A stretch of DNA of 64,000 nt, from positions 74,241,486 to 74,305,485 of the forward strand of contig NC_051086.1 in assembly GCF_004664715.2 (NCBI RefSeq), written 5' to 3'. This stretch comes from Peromyscus leucopus (taxonomy: Eukaryota > Chordata > Mammalia > Rodentia > Cricetidae). Position numbers and translations under genes: made by a program. The first letter of the stretch is position 1. Every line of letters begins with the position of its first letter. Of this stretch, positions 11,563 through 22,942 are shown piece by piece. A model generated the notes under the pieces. It was not told the DNA's origin, made no database searches, and was given only the letters and a program-made list of their open reading frames with translations.

Positions 11563-11699
11563 TTGTTTTTTTAAAATTATTTGTTGCTCTAAGTTATATT
11601 ATTCTTATGTTTCACTTTATATATTTAGCAAGCAGAAATTCTTTGGTCTAATAAATTTGCAGATGTTGGATTAAGTGGCTTTTTTAAAATGTCATAATA

Positions 11700-11754
11700 G
11701 CTGGGCAGTGGTGGTGCACGCCTTTAATCCCAGCACTTGGGAGGCAGAGCCAAA
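11700..11754 (+). mobile_element. 3'-truncated B1 with 9-bp target duplication
   Basis: Only the first ~55 bases of B1 are present, from gctgggcagtggtggtgcac to ggcagagcc. There is no body and no A-tail. The duplication gtcataata is exact at 11691-11699 and 11755-11763. Confidence 0.85.
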
Positions 11755-11805
11755 GTCATAATATGTCATAACTTTATAAATTTTTAAAAGGATAAAAATA
11801 GGTTA

Positions 11806-11946
11806 TTTTTGAAGCAGGGTCTCACTGTATAGCCTTGGCTGGCTAGAAATTCACTCTGTTGACCAGGCTGACTTTCAACTACAGAGATCCACCTGTCTCT
11901 ACCTCCCAAGTGCTGGGGTTAAAAGGCATGCACCACTAAGCCAGAC
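11806..11946 (-). mobile_element. B1 SINE
   Basis: Reverse-strand B1: 'agcagggtctcactgtatagccttggctggc', then 'ctcccaagtgctggggtt' and 'ggcatgcaccac'. Confidence 0.85.
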
Positions 11947-12121
11947 AAAGCTTGCTTTGCTAACTTCCATCTATATATCATTTTAAAAAAATCATTTATA
12001 CCAAACAAAAGGTTTTTTAAGTTGTCTTCTAAAATTTGGTCTTTCCTAGAATTAATGCCACCAGAAGGCTCTTTTAAAATTGGATATGGCTATATAGCTT
12101 CTCAGTTTCTATGCTCATTTT

Positions 12122-12262
12122 ATTTTTTGAGACTAGGTCTCTTACTCTATGGCCCAGGCTGATCTTAAACTCACTACACAGACCCTACTGGTCCCAAATT
12201 GAGATATTTCTGCCTCAGCTGACAAAATGCTGGGTTCATAGGCTTGCAGCCACGCGTGACCA
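12122..12262 (-). mobile_element. B1-like SINE, diverged
   Basis: 'ttttgagactaggtctcttactctatggcccaggctgatcttaaactcac' and 'atgctgggttcataggcttgcagcca' match reverse-strand B1. A short extra block sits in the middle. Confidence 0.7.
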
Positions 12263-12583
12263 GTTTATATGCTTTTAGTGATTCTTTCTGGAAATCTGAT
12301 TAAGCTCCCTTCAGGGCATAACATGATGTCCCCAGTGAAACAGAGAAGAGATCTATCTCATCTAGAACTTGATGCTCCCAAAATGGGAGTTGAAATCATC
12401 TTATAGTTATTCACCTGGCAGATAGCATAAGCTCATGTCCATTAATGGGGGGAGGCATGTTTTAAAAGGTGTACATGAGGTCCTAGTGGTCTCTACTAAG
12501 ATATAGAGAGATGATCTATGGAGATTCATGTTTAATTTTTATAAAAATATCTAAGTGAATGTGTGGAAGATTTATTTTCTTTA

Positions 12584-12587
<4 letters not shown>

Positions 12588-12643
<56 letters not shown>
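12588..12643. repeat. (GT)28 microsatellite
   Basis: 56 bases of uninterrupted GT in intron 7. It produces artefactual His-Thr repeat ORFs on the reverse strand. Confidence 0.97.
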
Positions 12644-12648
<5 letters not shown>

Positions 12649-13819
12649 GTTTCTAGGTGAGAACCATGATTGGGACAGATAGTCTTTTTTCCTACTGCTG
12701 ACAATATCGAGGAAGACAGTGGAAAGCCTATAATCCAGAAGATCAGCCACCACTGTATTACAGTCAGCATCATCCCATGCAAAATACTCAAATGCTGAAA
12801 ACCAGTACCAACCACATCCTGCAGCCTTGAAATTCTCTCGGCATGGGTCAGCAGACAATGCCCAATAGCTGGCAGAGAGCCTCTCATAGGATATGAGAGG
12901 TAATAAACAGAAGAATATGTAAATAAGAGTCCACACTACAGATAGAAAGGCAGCTTTAAAAGTGAAACAGAGGAGCAAACAACCACAACAAAAAATCAGC
13001 ACTGCTATAAAAATCCACACAGGGTTTTAAACAAAAAGGTAATAACTAAAATAGTGCATTTAGTGGGAAGCTGATTAGGGAAACTGCTACATAAGTTTTC
13101 AAGAAACATTACATCAAATACAGAATTTTTACCAAGAACCATAGCTCAAACAAATGAAGAAAAGTTTAAAATAAGAGAAATAATAAAAATCCATCTGGAA
13201 ATCTCATTGTCTAAAACACTGTGTAAGACTAGAAAGAATGGAAGATAGATGAAATATCTTTGGTAAAAACTAAATAGTTCCTAGAATCAAAAATACACCT
13301 AAGGCTGATAAGGACCTAGAAACTATCAAGCAGGATAATAAGGGAATTATACATGTATGCACATACACAGACATCTATTCACAGCAGAACAAAATTATTA
13401 AAGGGAAGAGAAGCCACAAAATAACTAATCAATTATGAAACAAGTGAGGAGGAATCAGAGCTTGAAGAATATTCTCATCAACATCATAGGATTCAGGAGA
13501 ACGATGGAACATCTCCTTCCAAGGACTCATGGGAAAGAATGCTATGCTTAGAATCTATCCAGCTAAATTAACTGGCATTTAGCATGGAACAAAAAAATTT
13601 TCTAGGACTTGCAAGTACTCGAAGTTTACTCCTAGGAGGAGAGTATGCTTCAGTAGAAGAAAGGTAACACCACCACAGAAAATGAGGAGTGGGGATCTGA
13701 GAAGAGGAAAAACACCAGGAGGTTCTTAACTTTCAGGAAAGACTTAGGAACTGACTTTTTACCCCGACTGCCTCTTAAACCAATAAGGATTAAATGGAAT
13801 TCTATATCTGATTGTTTCA

Positions 13820-13933
13820 TTTTGTTATATAAGAGTCTTGCCATGTTGCTCAGGTAGTCTTGAACTCCTGGGCTCAAGAGATCCTCCGCCTCAGCCTCCC
13901 AAGTACTAGTATTACATACATGAACCATTGCGC
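13820..13933 (-). mobile_element. 7SL-derived monomer, Alu-like (old B1/FLAM type)
   Basis: 'cttgccatgttgctcaggtagtcttgaactcctgggctcaagagatcctcc' region and 'cagcctcccaagtactagtattac'. It keeps the 'ctcctgggctcaagagatcc' block typical of early 7SL monomers, which younger B1 copies lose. Confidence 0.75.
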
Positions 13934-14590
13934 CTTAGTACAACTAATAAATACTAAAAATTAAAATTGATAATTAAAAAAGACAGTAGAGGGGAGGTAA
14001 ACATACGTAGGCACATTAGTAGAAAAAAACTGTGGGATAACCATGCAGCCACTCATGTGGGTTCAGGTACTAAATGACTCTGCTCCTCCACAGCTAAGTA
14101 CTCTTTATATCCACATTTTCACTTAAAATTGTGTCTTCCCCACTCACGATCATACCACAGACTGACATATTTTTATCTAGGCACTTGTAATACTTTACTA
14201 TCTTGTTTACAAACCAACCTAGCCAAGGCCTAGGACAGCCCCTTCATTTCTACACCCCTAACCACAACACAACCACTCAGAGTTTGCTGAGCAGATGGAC
14301 ATAAGGCAATTTTACATACTTCAAATGTAAGTCTGGATTGCATAGGACCGAGCTATAAATTACATTAAATTATTTTTTATAAAAGGGCTAGGGTTGATCA
14401 TGTCTGTTACTACTGCATTTCTGACAAAATGATTACTGTATCTTTTCATTAAGTTTAGAAATCAAAGGAATCCAAGATGTAAGGGGAGGGGCCATTAGAT
14501 GCTATTAACAAGCCTTCCATCTCCAAAGTTCAAAGTTCCTCAGAAAATGACTTTTCGGAACTCATTGCTTGTTTGCCCCTGGCCTCATAC

Positions 14591-14707
14591 CTGCAGGAGC
14601 TCTATGTCTTCGTGGTTTTCAGACCCAGGAATGTTCTCCATCAATATGGCAGTCATCACTTTCACATTCATTTTCACCATGTCCAGTTCACTATGCAGTT
14701 TCCCGAT
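14591..14707 (-). CDS. Tom1l1: Tom1l1 coding exon 7 (GAT domain, N-terminal part)
   Basis: 117 bp, 39 codons, residues 201-239, starting [20 protein letters not shown] and ending HEDIELLQ. Acceptor CTCTGCAG|ATC, donor CAG|GTATGAG. It forms an amphipathic helix with heptad-like hydrophobic spacing, followed by a loop ([10 protein letters not shown]) and the start of a second helix. This is the layout of the GAT three-helix bundle in TOM1/GGA proteins. Confidence 0.96.
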
Positions 14708-15545
14708 CTGCAGAGAGCAATGTGACCTCCAGTCATTAAGTGTGACACACAGACAGTCAGCTTTCTTGCTTCCTGCCCACAGGACAAACGCTGGTGATCA
14801 AATGCCTTTGACAATGTAATGTTTTCAAACATACAAAGGTTTACCTCAGCTTATGTATAATTATTTTACAAATTATACCCTGTTGTTTCCTGAATAGACT
14901 TGGCATTTCTTACATGAAATCCGCAGATATGCCTCAGGAAAGTTACTGATGATGAAACTAAATGATCTGAACCAATATGGATAAGTAGGAAATACCTAGT
15001 AACAGAAGTTAATAGGAACCAGGAAAAAAATAAGAGATGTCATCACGTATTATCCTGAGTTTCTGGCAAACAATCAGAAAAGAAAAAGACAAGAAAAGGA
15101 GGTATAGTTTTAAAGTTATCATGGTATTACAGGAGGAAAGATAAAAGGAGAAACATTTTTTAAATGGTTTAAATTCTAAAAGGAAGTAATCACGTGGCTT
15201 TTTAATATGAGAAACAGTGAACAATATTAATATGAAACCTTCAAATTAATATAAAGTCTTCAACAATAGGTATTTAATACAAAGATATAAATGAGCATCA
15301 TAAATAATTGTACTCATCTAAATCTCTTATAAACGGAAACTAAGGAGAAAATACAACTCATTTGGTACAATTAACATAGGTAATAAGACAACCAGCTACT
15401 GGGCTCTGTGAACTGAAAAGAAACAAGAGTCAGTCGGTGGACCCCAGACCTACTCCACAGCCTCTACTGGTCAACATTCTTTTTTTATAAAAAAATTATT
15501 TATTTACTTATTTTTCTTTTCCCTTTTTATTATTAAGAAATTTTC

Positions 15546-15693
15546 GCCGGGCGGTGGTGGCGCACGCCTTTAATCCCAGCACTCGGGAGGCAGAGCCAGG
15601 CGGATCTCTGTGAGTTCGAGGCCAGCCTGGGCTACCAAGTGAGCTCCAGGAAAGGCGCAAAGCTACACAAGAGAAACCCTGTCTCGAAAAACC

Positions 15694-15720
<27 letters not shown>
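15546..15720 (+). mobile_element. Young cricetid-type B1 SINE with long A-tail
   Basis: Starts gccgggcggtggtggcgcac, near consensus throughout. It carries the 'ccaggaaaggcgcaaagctacac' segment and ends in more than 30 A residues. Exact target duplication aagaaattttc at 15535-15545 and 15721-15731. The intact CpGs suggest a recent insertion. Confidence 0.96.
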
Positions 15721-15724
<4 letters not shown>

Positions 15725-15865
15725 AATTTTCTATTCATTTTTCCCCACTCCACCCCCTATTCCACCTCCTCCAAGGCAAGGTCTTCCATAGAGAGTCAGC
15801 AGAGCCTGGGACATTCAGTTGAGGTACGTCCAAGCCCCTCCCTCCTGTACCAAGGCTGTGCAAGG

Positions 15866-15938
15866 CATTTATTTATTTGTTTGTTTGTTTATTTGTTTAT
15901 TCATTCATTTGTTCATTCATTCATTCATCTACTTAGCT

Positions 15939-15974
<36 letters not shown>

Positions 15975-15976
15975 GT
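15866..15976. repeat. (ATTT)n/(GTTT)n tetranucleotide repeat
   Basis: Mixed attt, gttt and attc units ending in a pure attt run. It is the A-rich tail of the neighbouring reverse-strand B3 element, expanded. Confidence 0.9.
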
Positions 15977-16119
15977 GTGTGTGTATGTGTTTACATAGTA
16001 GGAGGACCCCTTTTGGGAGCTGGTTCTTTCCATCTACGACATGGGTTGCAGGCATTCAACTGAATTCATCAGGCTTGGTGGAAGGCAACTTTACCTGCCA
16101 AGCCATCTCACTGGCCCCC
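15977..16119 (-). mobile_element. B3/B2-family SINE
   Basis: Ends at its tRNA-like head, seen in reverse as 'acctgccaagccatctcactggcccc'. The body 'gggttgcaggcattcaactg' fits the B2/B3 group. Confidence 0.75.
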
Positions 16120-16249
16120 AAGCACGATTTTTAAATGTGTGAACACAGAATTCAGACAAACTCACTGGGCTAATTCTGCATAGAAATAAAGCATGATGAC
16201 ACAGCTTTTCTAAGTGGCAGTCCCTCACCCCACAGTAAAAGAAGGGGAT

Positions 16250-16375
16250 ACGTAGGCATGCAGCCTATGCCTCCCACGCAAGGAGATTATCAAGAATTGT
16301 AGGCTAGCGTGGGATACATAGTGAGTTTCAGGCCAGAAGTAGCCACACAGAGGATACCTCATCTCAGAAAGCAAA
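16250..16375 (+). mobile_element. Possible B1/B4 remnant
   Basis: 'tacatagtgagtttcaggccag' and 'cctcatctcagaaagcaaaa' recall the second half of B1. The rest is too diverged to be sure. Confidence 0.35.
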
Positions 16376-16505
16376 ATATAGATGTTACTTAATGGAGGGT
16401 TGTGTTTCATGGCATTTTCACTTCATAATGTTCTTAAGAAAACTCAAACTGTCAGTATGATGCTTCGAAAAAGACATGAATAAATACAGTTGTCAGTGTT
16501 GTTAC

Positions 16506-16610
16506 CTGTTCTGGGACTAATGAAATAGTCGGGTTCTTGGGAGCAATTATAGAAGAAAGAGCAGGTGCAGTAGGGACAGGTGTTGGTCGTTTTGGTGAGA
16601 GCTGGGCAGC
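16506..16610 (-). CDS. Tom1l1: Tom1l1 coding exon 6 (linker with PTAP motif)
   Basis: 105 bp, 35 codons, residues 166-200, rich in Pro, Thr, Ala and Ser. Acceptor CGATAG|GCT, donor CAG|GTAACA. It contains P-T-A-P at residues 178-181 (bases 16563-16574). PTAP is the established TSG101 UEV-binding motif, and TOM1L1 is known to bind TSG101, so this exon probably provides the ESCRT-I link. The rest is low-complexity linker joining the VHS and GAT domains. It reads through to VPEQ at the boundary with exon 7. Confidence 0.95.
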
Positions 16611-17346
16611 CTATCGATATAAAATAAGCAAGCATTAAGACATGAATTAACAAAGCAACCTCAAGCCTGGCTCTCAGTCAACTGACTCAGGCACTCTCAT
16701 AAAAAGTCCGGAGTAGTTGGTGTTAGCTCAAAGTTCATCATTGGGCACAACTCGTCCAATATTTGGAGAAGAGCTCTACACAAATGGCATGCTGTGACAT
16801 AGGAAGTATTCATAAATTAGGCTAATTAACAAAATGACTAGTTGATAAAGTCCTCTTGGTTTTCACCAAGGCACCATATGATGAACTGCCATGAGAAATT
16901 ATCATTGTCCATTTTCTGTGTTGTTAAAAATGGCAAACCAACTCATGGGAAGTCTTTTTAACCCCTACAGCTGCTAAGGCTTCTCCTCCATCAAGGAATA
17001 GCTCCCCGGATCAGGCCTGATCTGTCCCTGTGAGTGGACAGCTACAGTGGCCTATCATGAGCATGATGTTCTAGGTCTATGCTTCTCAACATCAGTGTGA
17101 GTAGAAACACCGAGAACCTTCTCAGAAGGAAGATTCCAGTATGGTATACACACTACAGTCAACAAACTAAGCCTCAAATCATACTGTAAGTGGTGAAGCC
17201 TAAACCCAGGTTATTTTATGAGATGCAGACATATCCTAATAAATTCATCTTTCTACTAAGCTGCCTGAACTGGCATTATCCCTTTCAATATGAAAAGACC
17301 CAAGCAACATATATTACTCTACATGCATCAAAGAAAGGCCTCCTAC

Positions 17347-17469
17347 CTCCTGCCTTGTCTCAGCCTCTGCAGCCGAAGGTGGGAATTGAACCCCTTTCTT
17401 CAACAGGTCAAGGTACACTTCTTTCACTTCACTTACATCCACACCTCCTGGGAAGCCCTGTGACCAAGT
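17347..17469 (-). CDS. Tom1l1: Tom1l1 coding exon 5 (end of VHS domain, start of linker)
   Basis: 123 bp, 41 codons, residues 125-165, starting TWSQGFPGGVDVSEVKEVYL and ending ETRQE. Acceptor GGATTTAG|ACT, donor GAG|GTAGGA. The 'W-Q-F' motif and 'LKKKGVQFPPS' end the VHS domain, after which the sequence becomes polar linker. An almost pure run of T in the transcribed strand (plus-strand A run at 17509-17540) lies about 40-70 bases upstream of the acceptor and may be length-polymorphic. Confidence 0.96.
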
Positions 17470-17507
17470 CTAAATCCAAGAGATAGAAAGTTCCAGAGTG
17501 AAAAAAA

Positions 17508-17508
<1 letters not shown>

Positions 17509-17540
<32 letters not shown>
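17509..17540. repeat. Poly-A run next to the exon 5 acceptor
   Basis: A homopolymer of about 30 A on the plus strand, so T in the transcript, ending 40 bases before the exon 5 boundary at 17469. Confidence 0.95.
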
Positions 17541-17543
<3 letters not shown>

Positions 17544-17997
17544 TCTTAAAGCTTATTATGGAAAATGAGTAATTGAAAATTATGTACTCTATTCAGAAAG
17601 AAAAAGCTAGTTTTGAATATTGTGGACAGAATGGCCCTTTTCAAAGGGCAGAATGGCCATTTTTGCAGGCTAGGATAATAATATAAAGTGTTTTGAATCA
17701 TCAGACTCCCATGCTTCAATATCTTTGTCAAGCACTGGGATTGATACTATTAATCATCTACCGCTGCCCTAAATCTAAAATGTAAACATTCTAAAATCCT
17801 ATCAGTAGCTTTCCTGCCAAACAACCCTAGAACATAATTTCTTTATCTGCAGAATGAATATACACATCATTACCTTCCCATGTGACATGGATATGGTAGA
17901 AACTGAAAAAGAAGCAGGGAAATGACCACCAGTTCTTCAGCAGAAGGACACTATTGAATGTCAGGAAATCTTACTCCACAGAAGCCTTAACACATGT

Positions 17998-18093
17998 AGC
18001 TGGGATGTAGCTCCCTCAGTAGAGATCTTGCTTAGGATGCATATATTACTGGGCATCCTCATTACTGCATAAACTGGGTACTTGGTAGGTGGA
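17998..18093 (+). mobile_element. B4 SINE, left part (split by LTR)
   Basis: ID-like head 'gctgggatgtagctccctcagtagagatcttgcttaggatgc', then the start of a B1-like segment 'taaactgggtacttggtagg'. The remaining part resumes at 18476. Confidence 0.75.
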
Positions 18094-18475
18094 TGCTGTT
18101 GAATGTTCTGTATGTGATGGGATGTTCTGTGTTGCTCTGATTGGTTGATAAATAAAAAGCTAATCGGCCAGTAGCCAGGCAGGAATGATAGGCGGGATAC
18201 GCAGACAAGGAGAATTCTCAGAAGAGGAAAGCTGAGTCAGGAGACGCCAACCTTCCATCCAGGGAGAAGCATGTAATGGCACACAGGTAAAACCATAGAA
18301 CACATGACAACATGACATATAGATTAACAGAAATGGGCTGAGTTTAAGTGCAAGAGTTAGTCAGTAGTTAGCCTGAGCTAATGGCTGAGCAGTTTAAATT
18401 AATATAAGCCTCTGTGTGTTTTCTTGGGTCTGAGCAGCTGTGGACCAGGCAAGACACATGAAAACTTCAGCTACA
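18094..18475 (+). mobile_element. Solo LTR, family A copy 2, inserted in a B4 SINE
   Basis: Begins TGCTGTTGAATGTTCTG and ends CAGCTACA. It contains 'ttgctctgattggttgataaataaa' (inverted CCAAT box, AATAAA) and 'ggccagtagccaggcagg'. Flanks ggtgga and ggtaga agree at five of six bases. It is the same family as 10967 and 52091 but on the plus strand. Confidence 0.85.
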
Positions 18476-18561
18476 GGTAGAGGCAGGAATATCAGAAGTT
18501 CAAGATCATCCTTGGCTACATAGAGAGTTAGAGGCCAGCCTGGGCTAGAGAGAGACTATGT
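18476..18561 (+). mobile_element. B4 SINE, right part (split by LTR)
   Basis: Continues the B1-like half: 'gtagaggcaggaatatcagaagttcaagatcatccttggctac' region and 'gaggccagcctgggctagagagagac'. Together with 17998-18093 it makes one ordinary B4 element. Confidence 0.75.
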
Positions 18562-18565
18562 CACA

Positions 18566-18645
<80 letters not shown>
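18562..18645. repeat. (CA)n(GA)n compound microsatellite
   Basis: About ten CA units followed by more than 30 GA units. It grew from the tail of the B4 element, about 110 bp from the exon 4 donor. Confidence 0.96.
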
Positions 18646-18648
<3 letters not shown>

Positions 18649-18753
18649 AAAAGTGCTTTATGCTTTAATCCTAGGTAAACAAAGGATCATTTGCATCATT
18701 ATCTCTCTATACTTAGAAATTTACCATTCTGTGATATAAATCAACAGACTTAC

Positions 18754-18903
18754 CTTAATAAAATTCAAGATTCTGTTCTGAATGTCCAGCGGCAAGGTGT
18801 ATCTGGGATTCAGCAGCTTAACTAGAGTATCTTTAATGAACTCCTTCTTCACAATCAGAGACTGGAAACTTGGACCACAGTTCTGCATACACATGTCAAT
18901 CAG
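18754..18903 (-). CDS. Tom1l1: Tom1l1 coding exon 4 (VHS domain core)
   Basis: 150 bp, exactly 50 codons, residues 75-124, starting [20 protein letters not shown] and ending ILNFIK. Acceptor TTCAG|CTG, donor AAG|GTAAGTC. The 'L-D-NCG--F' and 'R-L-' patterns are the hallmark of VHS helices 4-6. Exons 4 to 8 all begin on codon boundaries. The (CA)n(GA)n repeat at 18562-18645 begins about 110 bp downstream of the donor in the transcribed direction. Confidence 0.97.
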
Positions 18904-19479
18904 CTGAATTAAAGAGCAAAGTCCAATGTTACAGCTCTCTGGAAGAATCACTTGTGAATTTAAGACCAAACAAATGTTACCAAAGGATGACTTCTGCTAG
19001 CGTTCTAATTAACAAACACTGTCTGCTTCTTAAACTACTAAACTATATGATGAAATGTTAGGTTCAAATATTATGAGGAAGAAGAAGCAGAATGAAACTA
19101 CCCAGAGGCTAGAACTGATGAGGAGTCAGGATACAAACAGAGCACTCAGCAGCATGTGGTAGCTGATGCCACGTGCTATATGCAACGTCAAGCAAAACAT
19201 ACGTGCTATGCTAGATGATGTAACATTTCTGCAGGTTATCTAGGGTCAGCCTGGTACCTCCTGGTGTCCCAGCTCTGTTAACAATGACACACCCTTTCAC
19301 TCTTAAATGTTTTGGTTTGGAAAATAAATTGCAGCCTGTCTAGCAATAGACCTTGATAGGCAAGTGTGATTATTGAGAGTCAGGTGAATGTGTGTGAGTT
19401 GTAGATAAGGCTGGTGCCAAGCTGGGCACTGAAAAATGACCAAGGAAAACAGAAAGGAATATATAGCTGTATTGTTGAT

Positions 19480-19785
19480 GGATGAATGCTGCTCTGGTTT
19501 GCATCTGGAATGCTCCACAGGCCCCTATGTTAAAATCTTGCTGCTATTTGCAGGTAGCAGAAACTTTAAAAATGGTGCTAGTGGGATGTTCTGGGTTGTG
19601 GCAGGGATAACCTCAAAGGGGACTGTGGAACTATGATCTCTGTTTTTCTTTCTAACCTTCATGCTATAAGATGAGGGCTTTAGCTCTGCCACAAATCTCT
19701 ACCATGGCATGCTGACTAGCCACAGGCCACCCGATCATAAATGTCTGAAACCACAAGCCACACTGAACCTTCCTTAAAAGCTACC
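19480..19785 (+). mobile_element. Old interspersed repeat, family not named
   Basis: 'ctgctctggtttgcatctgg', 'aggcccctatgttaaaatcttg' and 'gtctgaaaccacaagccac' recall an ancient mammalian repeat with the order 'gaatgtccccacagg…ttgaaggcttgg…ctctgaaaccatgagcc'. Diverged. Confidence 0.4.
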
Positions 19786-22700
19786 TTAGGTAGATAGTAC
19801 TTCCAGAGATTCCTGGAAAGATGACTAATGCAAATCATGTGGAAAAAACATAAAGGTGTCAACATGTATGAATTGTCACATGGGAGATTTGTACTCTGCT
19901 TTGTCTCTCATAGTGGCTTCTTGATGTAGGCAAATTGAAAACATTGGAAGGGTACCACGGACCAAGTCTGTGAGGGCATCGTCTAGACTGTACAGATATC
20001 GGTCTGGCAGGATAGAGTCGAGACATTATCCAGGAGTCCCTGAAGGGAATTTGTTAGTCAACATCATATATGAAAAGTTACTGTCTGGGTAGGTATCAGC
20101 AGTACTCTACAGAAGGAAATTGAAAGGTGGAAAAACCTGGAGTGATAGGGTGATCTGGTAGGCACTCACTGGTACAGACCCAATACAGAAAAAGATGAAA
20201 CCAGGATGGTGTGGGTTCACCAGAAAGAATGGATTCTGAAGGAAGACCTTGGAATATGTATTTATTGAAGCAAGAAAACTGAAGACTTTCACTCTGCCTG
20301 GTACCTTCCATGGAAAGATGCAGGTGGATGGGGTGATATGTCTGGGGACTCTAGGGGTAAAGTTGGTGGGGCAAAATTTAGTTATTTTAGGTTTGAAAGG
20401 AAAATATTCAAATATGTTTAGCAGAGAACTCTACATCTACAGCAGCAGGTCAGGAGAGTGAAGGGGCCCAATGGAATCATCAAGGCCACCAAGGAGGAGC
20501 AAAGAGGAGGGATACTTTGAATAAAACAACACAGGCACAAATCTGGCTAATAAAGAATGAGCTGGTATGGAAAAACTGCACGCAGAAAGCTGATTTCTAA
20601 AACTAATCTAAAGATGAAATTAAATCTCCACGCCACTTTTAGTTTGTGAGACCAAAGAGACTATGCCCCAACCAGGAAATTGTCATTAGAAAAGCGGCCC
20701 TGGCACCTGACTTCCCAACATGTGCTGCATTTTGAGTGTCCTCTCATGCAATACAAAAAGTAACAGCAGGTACAAAAGCTATACTTTGAAAGCAACGAGG
20801 CCATGGGAGCAATCAGAAAATATTGAAGCTGGGTACACGAAGCTACTGAAACACCAAAAGTAAAGGGAGAGAGAAGCAGAACCCACACCAAAGTGAGATG
20901 ACTGTGTCCTGATGTAAGCTGGCTAGACAGAATTGGAAAGGCGAAGTGGAAATGATGCCGAGCTTGATCAACTCTTCAAGCGAGTTTTTCATGGGTGAGA
21001 TGCTGAAGACAAGTGCCTCTATTCCATCTGAGTTAACGGAAATACTTATCCAACTGCTCGTGCAGACTTGGATAAGATATCAAGCTTCTGTGTCTCCCTT
21101 TCACTTACAGTAAAGTAAATGATGAATTTCTTGTTCAATAGTGCCCAAACCAATTTTTATCTTTGGCCTATTAATACTTTGTGGTAATGGGTAACATTCT
21201 TGGAAGGTACACCCACAAAAATCAGAGTCAACACACAGTCCTGAGAGTGTTAATATCCAGAGATTGTCAATCATGCCCTTTGTGGTTTCCTGCCGGAATC
21301 AAGAATGTCAGGGCTCATTATTTCTATATCATTTCCTCCATTATGTCTCTAGTCCTCACCCCCCAGCTCACTTGGATTCCAAAACATACTAAACAAATTT
21401 ATATGAGTTTCTTAACATAGTTTGCTATCTAATTCTGGTGAAAATGTCCTCAGATAACCTGTCTTTGGAAGCAGGATAAGTAGGAATCCATAATCTGAAG
21501 TGGGAGAGAGAACTGCAGGAACCACGCAACCAAGAAAAGCAGAAGTGAATGACTCAACACTTGACCCATCTATTTTTGTGCTTAGTGAGCAAGTCACTTG
21601 TGTGAACTTGTGGCAATTCTGTGTGCATAATGGGCATTGTCCTCTTTCTAGGAGCTTGCTGTATGAAACGCCATCTACTCTGAGAGGAAGACACATAGCA
21701 GGACCTCAGCAAATGGTAACCACTGAGACCACTGTGTCTATGGAGAATGTTCTAGCATGACAGAATGTGCTTATCAGCAAAAAAACAATAAAACAAACAA
21801 ACAAACAAAAAACTTCACAGACAGCTAGAAGAAAAAGCACCATTTCACAGTTTTGCTTCTCACTATAGGTATCTAAACCAGGTACAGCAACGATACTAGA
21901 TTTCAGGTCCATCAGAGCTCTATCTGGACCACCAACAGTGATCACATCAAGGCAGGGCTACTCTATCCTACTAGCTATATCTAGGAGAAAGCTGTCTTCT
22001 CACCCTTTTCTCATGTGATAAACCACTGGATGGACCTTTACATATCTCTTGAAATCGCTCTAACCCTTTTTTAGTGTATGCTCCGTAAAGGACTATTACA
22101 TTTCTTGACTCTCAGGAACTTGTTCAACCACCTTGCATTGGACAATGACAGTAGCATTTGCTGAGGTTAGTCACAGTTGACTCATTCTAGAAAGGGCTCT
22201 CTAGCTTAGGCAAGCAAGCTTAGAACCAACACTGAATGAAAGACAAAGCAGAGCTATTGACTCCTTGGGCTGGTAGGACCCATGTCTAGAATGCACAAGG
22301 GCATTCTATCCACAGCATTGCAAAAGAAAAGCACAAAAGCTACTGGCTTCTTGCTAAAACTCTGCGGTGAGTGCTGGTAGAAAATCACAGTAGAGTCAGA
22401 TTGTGTCAAAGACCCAACCAAGGGGAACAAGTCCATGGAGGACTCAAAATGACAGGCAATATTAAAAACATTCATAATTGACATAATTGGCTCTCATCAC
22501 TTCACAGAAATAAAATAGAAAGTTCACACATGGGATGACTTTTTAAATAGTCTATTGGTAAACTTACAGTCACCTTTGATAGACATTGGGTAATTCTTTC
22601 TGTGACTAATTTCTCCCACAATTCAATTTTGCCTAAGAGAATACTGAACCCAGTGCGGAGGCCTTGAGATAACTACGAAAGACAATAAATAAGAATCTGG

Positions 22701-22940
22701 CTTATTTTGTTTAATCCAATATAGCTTATGGGAATGGAGAAAGGAGAAAAGGTGGTACAATGGAATTCATGTGACATGAAATAAGAGGGGCTACTGGTAG
22801 AGAAAGGGTCTATCAAGAAGGTAATGATGAAGGCGGGGCAGAAGGAGAGATAGACGAATAATAATAATGCTTAGTGACAAATATGTATAAAAATGACATA
22901 AGGAAATCCATTGCTTTGTATGCCAACTTAAAAATTAATT
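19786..22940. other. Intron 3, no recognised feature
   Basis: Mostly unique sequence. I see only an (AAAC)n stretch at about 21786-21812 and no exon-like reading frame that matches Tom1l1. Short ORFs here have no recognisable content. Confidence 0.6.
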
Positions 22941-22942
22941 AA

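Noticed and set aside
12532..13020. 162-codon minus-strand ORF with His-Thr repeats
   Set aside because: The repeats are simply the (GT)28 microsatellite read as codons. The rest is intronic and unrelated to Tom1l1.
15866..15976. Tetranucleotide array considered as a CRISPR-like or minisatellite array
   Set aside because: Units are 4 bp simple repeats at a SINE tail, without spacers. CRISPR does not occur in mammalian genomes.
18721..18753. ORF extension past exon 4 (residues after NFIK)
   Set aside because: A consensus GTAAGTC donor follows AAG, and exon 5 continues the family sequence (TWSQGF), so the extension is intron.
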